DNA from: JARRQJ01 sp037381915
GTDB lineage: Bacteria; Pseudomonadota; Gammaproteobacteria; DRLM01
NCBI GenBank assembly: GCA_037381915.1
Contig: JARRQJ010000008.1
Coordinates: forward strand, 1-64,000
Reading direction: 5' to 3'
Length of the DNA: 64,000 nucleotides
Part shown: positions 1 to 6,787 of the stretch, one piece after another
Numbering within the stretch: position 1 is the stretch's first letter
Layout of the letters: each line of letters opens with the position of its first letter
Made by a program: the position numbers and the translations under genes
The notes under the pieces: generated by a model
What the model was told of the DNA's origin: nothing
Databases searched by the model: none
Seen by the model: the letters and a program-made list of their open reading frames with translations, nothing else

Positions 1-378
1 ATGGGGATGCGCGCCCAGACAGCGATACGCATTCCAGTGTTTGCCCTCGCCAAACAAGTGCAAGTCGAAATCCGCGAGTTGCGGGGGGAAGCTGTAGGGG
101 TCATGGGCGATATGCTCGCAGCGATCGGCACCGCGCCAGATCAATCGATAGTGTTCTGGCACGCTGCCGGGCTCGCCCTCCCACTCGAAGAGGTCCGTAC
201 CGGGCAACCGGTGCAGGGCCTCATTGTTTTCGGCGAGGGTGACCTCGCCCGCAGAGGGAAAATGGGCGCGCACCACAAGACGGCCGTCCCTCACGTGCCG
301 CCCCAGCACGGCAAAAGGATTAGGGTGACGCGCCTGGACGATCCTCTCCAGATCCATCTGAGTCTCGGCATCGTTCAT
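1..378 (-). CDS. glgB: 1,4-alpha-glucan branching enzyme GlgB, N-terminal part (runs off left edge)
   Basis: Read on the minus strand from an ATG at 378, the frame stays open for 126 codons to the window edge. It gives the amino-terminal (CBM48-type) part of a glycogen branching enzyme, which forms alpha-1,6 branches in glycogen. Recognisable pieces are HPNPFAVLGRH near the start, DLFEWEG, HYRLIW, HIAHDPYSFPPQ and EGKHWNAYRCLGAHP at the edge. A good ribosome binding site, AAGGGG, sits about 6 bases before the ATG. A second glgB lies at 62082 and matches this one at roughly half of the aligned residues, so the two are diverged paralogues rather than a recent duplication. The catalytic GH13 domain lies outside the window. 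Confidence 0.93.
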   Translation of the reverse strand, partial: MNDAETQMDLERIVQARHPNPFAVLGRHVRDGRLVVRAHFPSAGEVTLAENNEALHRLPGTDLFEWEGEPGSVPEHYRLIWRGADRCEHIAHDPYSFPPQLADFDLHLFGEGKHWNAYRCLGAHPH

Positions 379-409
379 GTCGTCCCCTTCATAACATCCT
401 CAGATATAT

Positions 410-438
410 GTACTATGTTGCTCCATTCTCGGCGGCAA
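410..438 (-). promoter_or_regulatory. possible sigma-70 promoter of the left-edge glgB
   Basis: On the minus strand TTGCCG (438-433) is followed after 17 bases by TAGTAC (415-410), about 30 bases upstream of the glgB start codon. Spacing is ideal but both hexamers are imperfect, so this is only a candidate. Confidence 0.3.
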
Positions 439-852
439 TCATAGATAGCTCGTTTCGGGCACCTCGCTGACCCCTATGGTATCACCCCAGGGGGGGAAAT
501 CCGGTGGCTTCCGGAATGGGCCTCTTGCACTCTCGGCCGGATCGACATCGCCTACGATGCTGTCCACGGCGAACTCTTACACGACTAGAACGCTCGGTTT
601 CACCGAGGGCCGATCCACGTTCAACAAGGCCGAGCGAAAGATGAGCGAACATCCCGGGGGACAGCGTGCTGACCGCGTTCGGAATGGGTTTAATCATCGC
701 CAAGCTGCTCGGCATCGGAAAGCGCCGCTGAGCAACCTGACGGAATATGTCATTGCCCTGGCGGACCTTCTGGAGGCCGAGGGCAAGATGCTACGCCGCA
801 ACCGGCTCGGGGTTGGCGATACCGGGGGTCGCTGGCCTGCTGGTGTTCGTGG
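439..852. other. gene-poor stretch, probably decayed sequence
   Basis: No convincing intact gene is visible here on either strand. On the plus strand two short pieces look protein-like. One, ending at the TGA near 731, contains AFGMGLIIAKLLGIGKRR and resembles a membrane segment. A following open piece reads LTEYVIALADLLEAEGKMLRR and then shifts frame into a hydrophobic stretch near 820-855. I cannot name a family. With the transposase remnant just downstream, I read this as a degraded accessory segment. Confidence 0.4.
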
Positions 853-853
853 G

Positions 854-1003
854 CATGGACAATTCCGCGATGAATGCTAATACGAGCACTGGTTTTATAC
901 CCTAGTTCACGCCAGGGCCGTGATCGAGCATGGACAATTCCGCGATGAATGCTAATACGAGCACTGGTTTTATACCCTAGTTCACGCCAGGGCCGTGATC
1001 GAG
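854..1003. repeat. perfect 75-bp tandem duplication
   Basis: Bases 854-928 and 929-1003 are identical copies of a 75-base unit starting CATGGACAATTCC. The unit is 25 codons, so the duplication keeps the frame of the transposase remnant it lies in. Both copies carry the same internal TAA (878-880 and 953-955), so the nonsense mutation came before the duplication. Confidence 0.95.
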
Positions 1004-1148
1004 GAATGGCGGACTGATTACAATGAGTGTCGTCCGCATTCGTGGCTAGGGTATAAGACGCCCGCCGAGGCGGCGGAGACGTTACGATCTTGAGCAACCA
1101 TGCGGACTGAACTGAGAACAAAGTGGCAGTAATATTGGGGGCACGTCA
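857..1148 (+). mobile_element. IS3-family element remnant: 3' end of transposase OrfB and right end
   Basis: The plus-strand frame ending at the TGA 1091-1093 encodes the carboxyl end of an IS3-family DDE transposase. It shows FRDEC, then a stop where Leu-Asn is usual, then EHWFYTL, DYNECRPHSWLGY and KTPAEAAETL; the family pattern is FRDECLNEHWF followed by YNxxRPHSxLGYxTPxE. The piece from FRDEC to the first VIE is present twice because of the 75-bp duplication. Downstream, GGGGGCACGTCA ending at 1148 looks like the IS3-type right terminal repeat ending in CA. No matching left end and no catalytic DDE residues were found, so the element is dead. Confidence 0.85.
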
Positions 1149-1310
1149 CATGGCCATCAAATAACCGAGTGGTGAAGTAATGTAGCATGCATTTCAGGTC
1201 ATGCTTGCTCCTGGGCGACCCTTGACTAAGGTTAAATAGTCCCTTACCAGTCGTGTGGCTGAATCAAGCCAGCATAGCCACATGTAGAAGCTAAATTAGG
1301 TAGCGCATAC

Positions 1311-2530
1311 ATGAGTGAAGATCCACAGAATACAGCAGAGCTTGCTCTGTTGCCCACCGGCCTGATTGATCGGTTGACCAAACCATTTACATATTTCTTG
1401 CGTATCGAAGCTGCAGCTGGCTCGGTACTTTTCCTGTTTACGCTTGCCGCACTCATTCTGTCCAATTCTCCCTGGTCCCATCAATTCATGGCCTTTTGGG
1501 AGACACCGATTAGGGTCCAGGTCGGCTCATTGGATTTCGGCCGCTCTTGGGTGGCATGCTGCTGCCAGCGTGCTGCTACCTCGCATTGCAGCTTCATCAG
1601 CCGGGTCATAGCGGCTGGGGTACGGTCATGTCAACTGATACCGCGTTCGTCGTAGGCTGTCTTGCACTTTTAGGATCGCGCATTCCTCAGAGTCTGCGTG
1701 TGTTCATGTTATCGGTGGCTATTGTTGACGACATTGGCGCCGTTCTGGTCATGGCCATCGGCTATAGTAGCCATATTGATTGGCGCGCACTCGTATTGGC
1801 TGTGTTAGGCATGGCATTTGTGCGCGGCATGGCCTTGATCGGCATACGAAATATTGCGATCTACTTTATTGTCGGGAGCCTGATCTGGCTGGCGGTGGAC
1901 GCCTCCGGGGTTCACGCAACTGTCGCCGGCGTAATACTCGGCTTGATGACGCCAACCCAAAGATGGGTTAGCGACGAGCGGTTACATGCGATTCTGGATA
2001 AAGTCGTAGCATATCCAGCCGGCGATCATTGGAGCGGCGATACGGAGGACCGTAAGGCATTACTCTTGGCCGAAACCGCGGCGCGTGAATCCTTGTCGCC
2101 GGTCGAACGACTGGAAATCATGCTCCACCCGTGGGTAGGGTTTGCCATCATGCCACTCTTTGCATTTGCCAATGCCGGCATGCCAATGGCCTTCAGCAAT
2201 CTTAGGCATCCCGTTACAGAGGCTGTATTTGTCGGGTTCGTACTTGGGAAACCCACAGGTATTTTACTCTTCAGTTGGCTGGCTGTGCGTACCGGCATCG
2301 CGATGCGTCCCCCGAATCTGAGCTGGGGATTGCTGGCTGCAGGTGGTCTACTCGCCGGTATCGGCTTTACGATGGCACTATTCATTGCCAACCTGGCTTT
2401 CGATCCAAGCCTGATAGATGCGGCCAAATTAGGTATTTTGTCAGCATCAATCGTCTCCGCGGTGATGGGTATTGCCTTATTGGCTTGGTTGTCACGGCGT
2501 GGAATCCATCAACCCGATAAATTGCAATAA
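1311..2530 (+). pseudogene. nhaA: Na+/H+ antiporter NhaA, broken by an internal out-of-frame deletion
   Basis: NhaA is an inner-membrane antiporter exchanging sodium for protons. The first 76 or so codons from ATG 1311 give a normal amino end (FLRIEAAAGSVLFLF, LILSNSPWS, VQVGSLDFG). The rest lies in another frame from about 1535 and resumes at PLLGGMLLPA, continuing to the carboxyl end at 2530. Kept are the essential aspartates in MSTDTAFVVG and IVDDIGAV. Missing is the conserved WINDGLMAxFFFLVGLEIKRE region, roughly 40 codons, including the Glu/Arg cluster tied to pH sensing. Since both sequence and frame are lost, this is a deletion rather than a one-base error. A functional product is unlikely. 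Confidence 0.88.
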
Positions 2531-2691
2531 GTTCGGTTGAGAGTTTCCACAATTGACACGACACTTTATGCATACATCCGCTATTTGCCTATCACAGACC
2601 CGGCGAATACGCATAGCTATAATGAGCTGAGTTGGAGAAATCCATTTGGCGTATAATTCTTCCTACAACATAATGATAGTAAGGAGTAACA

Positions 2692-3171
2692 TTGCCAAGA
2701 ATCAGCAGAATAGTGGAATGGGGTGGCCGCCTTATTTACGGCTCGATCAGCATATCGCTTGGTCTGATCAGCCTCACGATAATGATTGTTGCCATATGGG
2801 ATATCTGGACTGCCTTTAGTGAAAAAACCAAACTTTTGATCGCTCTTCTTGATTCCATAGGTTTAATAGTGATCGCCATGGCGGTATTCGACGTCTCCAA
2901 ATTCTTGCTAGAGGAGGAAGTATTTCGCATACGAGATAAGGGATCATTGCCGGATGCGAGAGAGAGGTTGACCAAGTTCCTCGTCATAATTGCCGTGGCT
3001 GTCAGCCTGGAAGCCTTGGTATTTATTTTTTCCACGGCCAAACAGGATATCAGCAAGCTGATCTATCCAACATTCCTATTGATCGCGGCTGTAATGATGG
3101 TTATCAGCCTCGGCATATATCAGAAATTGAGTCGAGATACGGTGGCTGATCACCCACCACCGGATCTGTAG
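2692..3171 (+). CDS. uncharacterised four-helix membrane protein
   Basis: The 159-residue product has four predicted membrane segments, at about residues 10-38, 48-70, 100-121 and 126-148. A charged stretch between the second and third (EEEVFRIRDKGSLPDARERL) is likely cytoplasmic. I do not recognise a family with certainty. The start is a TTG at 2692, chosen because a strong AAGGAG (2681-2686) lies 5 bases upstream and no ATG fits. It stands alone between the nhaA remnant and a protease-like gene in an accessory-looking region. Confidence 0.75.
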   Translation: MPRISRIVEWGGRLIYGSISISLGLISLTIMIVAIWDIWTAFSEKTKLLIALLDSIGLIVIAMAVFDVSKFLLEEEVFRIRDKGSLPDARERLTKFLVIIAVAVSLEALVFIFSTAKQDISKLIYPTFLLIAAVMMVISLGIYQKLSRDTVADHPPPDL

Positions 3172-3359
3172 ACAAGCCCCAGATAGCGGTAGCCGCTGGG
3201 CAAGGTCTACTTCGCCTGGGCGAGAAGAGCGTTGACGTCCAGCAGGTTCATTGCGTGGCATCCGCAGCTGATGCACAATAGTCACATAGGGTGGTGACCG
3301 TCGCTTGCCGCCGCTCCGCCCTGCAATGTGGCTCAGTTATACAATGCGCAGGAACGCCG

Positions 3360-4091
3360 ATGATCGAATCCCTTCTACTCACCGCAACACGCGTCTCCAC
3401 CTTCGAACAACAGCTGGCGCTGACGAATGCGAGCAGCTTTTTCTTCGAGCGCGACGAACGCTTGTTCCTGGTGACGAGTCGGCACGTGATGATCGACGAA
3501 CCGAGCAAGCATTTCCCGGATCGTATCGAGATCGAACTGCACACCGACCCGGATAACCTGGCCAAGTCCACCGGGTTCTCGATCCCGTTGTATCGCAACG
3601 GCAAGAGCCTGTGGCGCCAGGGGCTCGACTCTGCCGGAGAGGTCGATGTAGCGGTGATCGAGATCGAACGCGCTGCCCTGCCCGCATCGACGCTCTACCG
3701 CGCCTTCACGCCCGAGCACCTGCTCAGCACCCTCGACCAGGTTGAGATCGGTTCCTCATTACTGGTGGTTGGCTTTCCACTCGGCTTTCACGACACGTTG
3801 CACCACATGCCGGTGGTACGTCATGCAGTGATCGCATCTTCATTTGGCCTGCGCTTCCAGGGTCAGGGATACTTCCTCACCGATGCACGCACACACAGCG
3901 GTACCAGTGGTTCGGCCGTCGTTATGCGCGTTCCTGAGCGGACACCGCAACACGGTGACCTACCATGGATTCTGTTGGGGGTACACTCGGCACGGCTCGA
4001 TGTAGGTACGCGCGACCTGAAATTAGATGAAGCCCTCGGGTTGAATTGCGCTTGGTACGCCGACATCTTGCTGACACTCACCGAAAACTGA
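3360..4091 (+). CDS. trypsin-like peptidase domain protein without signal peptide
   Basis: The 243-residue product has the triad layout of chymotrypsin-fold peptidases: His42 in VTSRHVM, Asp96 in GEVDVAVIEI and Ser183 in SGTSGSAVV, with the oxyanion-type motif GTSG. The spacing suits a compact trypsin-like domain (Pfam trypsin_2 type). No signal peptide or membrane segment is seen, so it is probably cytosolic, unlike the periplasmic Deg proteases, and no PDZ domain follows. The ATG at 3360 is preferred over the in-frame upstream start at 3291 because CAGGAA precedes it and homology-like sequence begins there. Its substrate and partners are unknown. Similar proteins often occur in accessory islands. 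Confidence 0.75.
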   Translation: MIESLLLTATRVSTFEQQLALTNASSFFFERDERLFLVTSRHVMIDEPSKHFPDRIEIELHTDPDNLAKSTGFSIPLYRNGKSLWRQGLDSAGEVDVAVIEIERAALPASTLYRAFTPEHLLSTLDQVEIGSSLLVVGFPLGFHDTLHHMPVVRHAVIASSFGLRFQGQGYFLTDARTHSGTSGSAVVMRVPERTPQHGDLPWILLGVHSARLDVGTRDLKLDEALGLNCAWYADILLTLTEN

Positions 4092-4473
4092 CTATGAATT
4101 AGATAGTGAACATCGGCTTGTTGCTGTGAGCGCCCCATTCGTTAACGTTCACCACCATAATTGGACGCGGCTTTGTGGTCCTAAGCAAGGTCGTGCCGCC
4201 CCCATTTAGGATCGAAGACAGACTCTCGAGACCATCGCCGAAGAGGTGTTGGAAATATGCTCCCAAACAAGAAAGGGCTAGCCCGCAAATCACTCTAACG
4301 CTTTGATTATATTCTGATCTGTAAGATACGCTTGGCGAACCACCAGGTTTCGTGCCAGATGGTCGTAACTAAAGATAACCTGTTGTTTTATTATGATGTA
4401 ACGAAATTGAAAATGATGGGGCAATACTGCGGCAAAAGACGAATTTACGCCTAAGTCATTAATTTTAAAGGGC
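4092..4473. other. non-coding stretch, nothing recognised
   Basis: These 382 bases lie between the peptidase-like gene and the tRNA-Arg gene. Short open frames exist but none has a ribosome binding site or recognisable sequence. The region near 4290-4470 is AT-rich relative to its neighbours. I see no RNA gene in it. Confidence 0.5.
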
Positions 4474-4550
4474 TGGCGCGCCCGGAGAGATTCGAACTCC
4501 CGACCGCCTGGTTCGTAGCCAGGTACTCTATCCAGCTGAGCTACGGGCGC
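4474..4550 (-). tRNA. tRNA-Arg (anticodon ACG)
   Basis: The minus strand folds into a 77-base tRNA including an encoded CCA. It has acceptor stem GCGCCCG/CGGGCGC, D-loop AGCTCAGCTGGATAGAG, anticodon loop CTACGAA giving ACG, and T-loop GTTCGAATC. The ACG anticodon, read as ICG after deamination, decodes CGU/CGC/CGA. It lies just after tRNA-Ser(GCT) and csrA, the same order as csrA-serV-argV in Escherichia coli. Confidence 0.97.
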
Positions 4551-4632
4551 TTTTGATGACAATTGAGGTCGCGCATTATCCTTGCCATCCCTACCGGGTG
4601 TCAAGGCAAGCCGCGATTTATTCAGGTGTAGG

Positions 4633-4724
4633 TGGCGGAGAGAGAGGGATTCGAACCCTCGATGGGCTTTTGGCCCATACTCCCTTAGCAGGGGAGCGCC
4701 TTCGACCGACTCGGCCATCTCTCC
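4633..4724 (-). tRNA. tRNA-Ser (anticodon GCT)
   Basis: This is a 92-base class II tRNA on the minus strand with encoded CCA. It has acceptor stem GGAGAGA/TCTCTCC, anticodon loop CTGCTAA giving GCT, a long variable arm built on GTATGGGC/GCCCAT, and T-loop GTTCGAATC. It decodes AGC/AGU and lies between csrA and tRNA-Arg(ACG). Confidence 0.97.
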
Positions 4725-4780
4725 GTTGAGCTCTGTGTTCAGTCAGTATTCAGATTTGCCGAAGTACCCCGGCGGTATTC

Positions 4781-4839
4781 CAAAAAAACAAACCCAAGAA
4801 AGCCCCCCTCTTTCTCGGCGAGGGATGTAATCTTGGGTT
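4781..4839 (-). terminator. Rho-independent terminator with nested hairpin, between csrA and tRNA-Ser
   Basis: Read on the minus strand, AACCCAAGA (4839-4831) pairs with TCTTGGGTT (4799-4791). Inside lies a second stem, CCCTC/GAGGG (4824-4820 with 4810-4806). The outer stem is followed by a T-rich tail over 4790-4781 containing seven consecutive T. It lies about 110 bases beyond the csrA stop codon and would end csrA transcripts before the tRNA genes, or set the ratio between them. Confidence 0.65.
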
Positions 4840-4947
4840 CGCTGGGGGTGACTAAATCCCTGAAATCTCGCCATACCTGGCAGTTGGGGAAGGATACCTA
4901 ATCAACACACCAATAGTAAAGTAAATATTGGTTTTTATTCTCTACGA

Positions 4948-5187
4948 TTAACCTACCTGTACTTTGACGCCGTTCGAAGCCGTATATTCACCGTCGCCCT
5001 TGGATTCGCCATTGGCTTGCTGCTTTTCTTTCTGGATACGCTGATAGATTTCTTCACGATGTACTGAAATATTCTTCGGTGCATTGACACCTATCCGCAC
5101 TTGGTTACCTTTAACGCCCAGCACGGTTATCGTTATATCATCCCCGATGATCAGCGTCTCACCCACACGCCGGGTTAAAATCAGCAT
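4948..5187 (-). CDS. csrA: carbon storage regulator CsrA
   Basis: CsrA is a small homodimeric RNA-binding protein that binds GGA motifs in 5' leaders and controls translation and stability of mRNAs for glycogen, motility and biofilm genes. The 79-residue product begins MLILTRRVGETLIIGDD and contains VRIGVNAPKNISVHREEIY, covering both RNA-binding edges (LTRR and VHREEI). The ATG at 5187 is chosen over an upstream in-frame start because AGGAG lies 8 bases before it and CsrA proteins start at this residue. The carboxyl tail after residue 60 is longer than in E. coli (61 residues in total there). Its glgCAP-type targets may include the glycogen genes at the far end of the window, though that is inference. 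Confidence 0.96.
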   Translation of the reverse strand: MLILTRRVGETLIIGDDITITVLGVKGNQVRIGVNAPKNISVHREEIYQRIQKEKQQANGESKGDGEYTASNGVKVQVG

Positions 5188-5412
5188 GATCTCGTCTCCT
5201 TGTTCAATACAATTACCATCTAATAGGTCCTCTCTCAGAAAGCGCAATGTCGCTGCAGCTCACTGATCAAGCTATCGACCACCCCACGCAAAACTATAGC
5301 AATATTTTCAAGCCATTGTTCTTAAACAAAAAATCATAAAATCGCGTGTCACCAACAGCCAATTTACACCTATTGCCCTAGTAATTGGACAGTTATTCAT
5401 GCCAATAATTTG

Positions 5413-6639
5413 CTACTTATTGGGGTCTTGATCAAGCTGAAACGCCTCATGAAGCGCCCGTACGCCCAATTCCAGGTATTTCTCATCGACCACCACCGAG
5501 ATCTTAATCTCGGACGTGGAGATCATGCGAATATTGATACCTTCTTTCGAAAGGGCCTCAAACATCTTGCTGGCGATACCGGCATGGGAACGCATCCCCA
5601 CCCCGACCAGTGAAATCTTAACGATCTTATCATCTCCGGTCACCTGGCGCGCCCCCATGGCCGTGGCCGCCTGCTGCAGGATCGCCATGGCCCGCGCATA
5701 GTCGCGGCGGTGGACGGTGAAGGTCACATCGGTGGTCGCATCCTCGGCGATGTTCTGGATGATCATATCCACCTCGATATTGGCGTCGGCGACGGGACCG
5801 AGGATGCGGTGGGCGATACCGGGCTGGTCCGGCACGCCGATGACGGTCAATTTGGCCTCATCACGGTTAAAGGCGATTCCGGAGACGACTGCTTCTTCCA
5901 TTTGTGGATCCTCGAAGGTGATCAGGGTGCCATCCCCTTCCTCAAAAGTGGAAAGCACGCGCAAGGGCACATTGTATTTGCCGGCGAACTCCACGGACCG
6001 GATCTGCAAGACCTTGGAGCCGAGACTGGCCATCTCCAGCATCTCCTCGAAGGTGATGCGCTCCAGCCTGCGGGCTTTGGGCACCACGCGAGGATCGGTG
6101 GTGTATACCCCGTCCACGTCGGTATAAATCTGACACTCATCGGCCTTGAGGGCGGCGGCCAAGGCCACGCCGGTGGTATCGGAGCCGCCGCGCCCCAGGG
6201 TGGTGATATTGCCATGCTCATCCACCCCCTGGAAGCCCGCCACGACCACTACCCGCCCGGCATTGAGATCGCCCCTTACGGCCGCCTCGTCGATTCCGCG
6301 AATCCTCGCCTTGTTGTGGACGCTGTCAGTCAGTATGCGCACTTGCGAGCCCGTATAGGAGCGCGCCGGGCAGCCGCGCTTCTGCAAGGCCATGGCCAAC
6401 AGGGCAATGGTCACCTGCTCACCCGTGGAAAGCAGGACATCCAATTCGCGCGCATCGGGCTGTTCGGTGATCTGAGCCGCCAGGTTCATCAGCCGATCGG
6501 TCTCACCGCTCATGGCGGACACCACCACGACGACGTCATTGCCGCGCGCGCGGCTCGCAATGATTTTTTCCGCGACATGCGCGATGCGCTCCGGCGAACC
6601 GACCGACGTGCCCCCGTATTTTTGAACAATCAGCGCCAT
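5413..6639 (-). CDS. lysC: aspartate kinase LysC
   Basis: Aspartate kinase phosphorylates aspartate, the first step to lysine, methionine and threonine. The 408-residue protein has the amino-kinase start KYGGTSVGSPERI, GRGGSDTTGVALAAAL in the nucleotide/aspartate site and DVDGVYTTDPRVV. Two ACT domains follow from about residue 265, for feedback control (KLTVIGVPDQPGIAHRI and KISLVGVGMRSHAGIASKM). It is a monofunctional kinase without a homoserine dehydrogenase domain. It lies between alaS and csrA, an arrangement seen in pseudomonads and relatives but not in E. coli. An internal ACT-region start, as in alpha/beta-type aspartokinases, is possible and was not resolved. Confidence 0.96.
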   Translation of the reverse strand: MALIVQKYGGTSVGSPERIAHVAEKIIASRARGNDVVVVVSAMSGETDRLMNLAAQITEQPDARELDVLLSTGEQVTIALLAMALQKRGCPARSYTGSQVRILTDSVHNKARIRGIDEAAVRGDLNAGRVVVVAGFQGVDEHGNITTLGRGGSDTTGVALAAALKADECQIYTDVDGVYTTDPRVVPKARRLERITFEEMLEMASLGSKVLQIRSVEFAGKYNVPLRVLSTFEEGDGTLITFEDPQMEEAVVSGIAFNRDEAKLTVIGVPDQPGIAHRILGPVADANIEVDMIIQNIAEDATTDVTFTVHRRDYARAMAILQQAATAMGARQVTGDDKIVKISLVGVGMRSHAGIASKMFEALSKEGINIRMISTSEIKISVVVDEKYLELGVRALHEAFQLDQDPNK

Positions 6640-6787
6640 ACCTTATTCCACGTGACCGGCAACCGTCGAGGGCGCCCTCCCTTGACGTCTGCAAACAAAG
6701 AGGAACGATTCGACCCGGTGATCTCTTGCCCCGCCCCGGAACAGAGTACCCGGGACGGACAAAACCGGCCAGCGGCGTAAAAGCCGC

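Noticed and set aside
1..444. 147-codon open frame on the plus strand at the left edge
   Set aside because: It is antisense to the glgB amino end on the minus strand, which has family motifs and a ribosome site.
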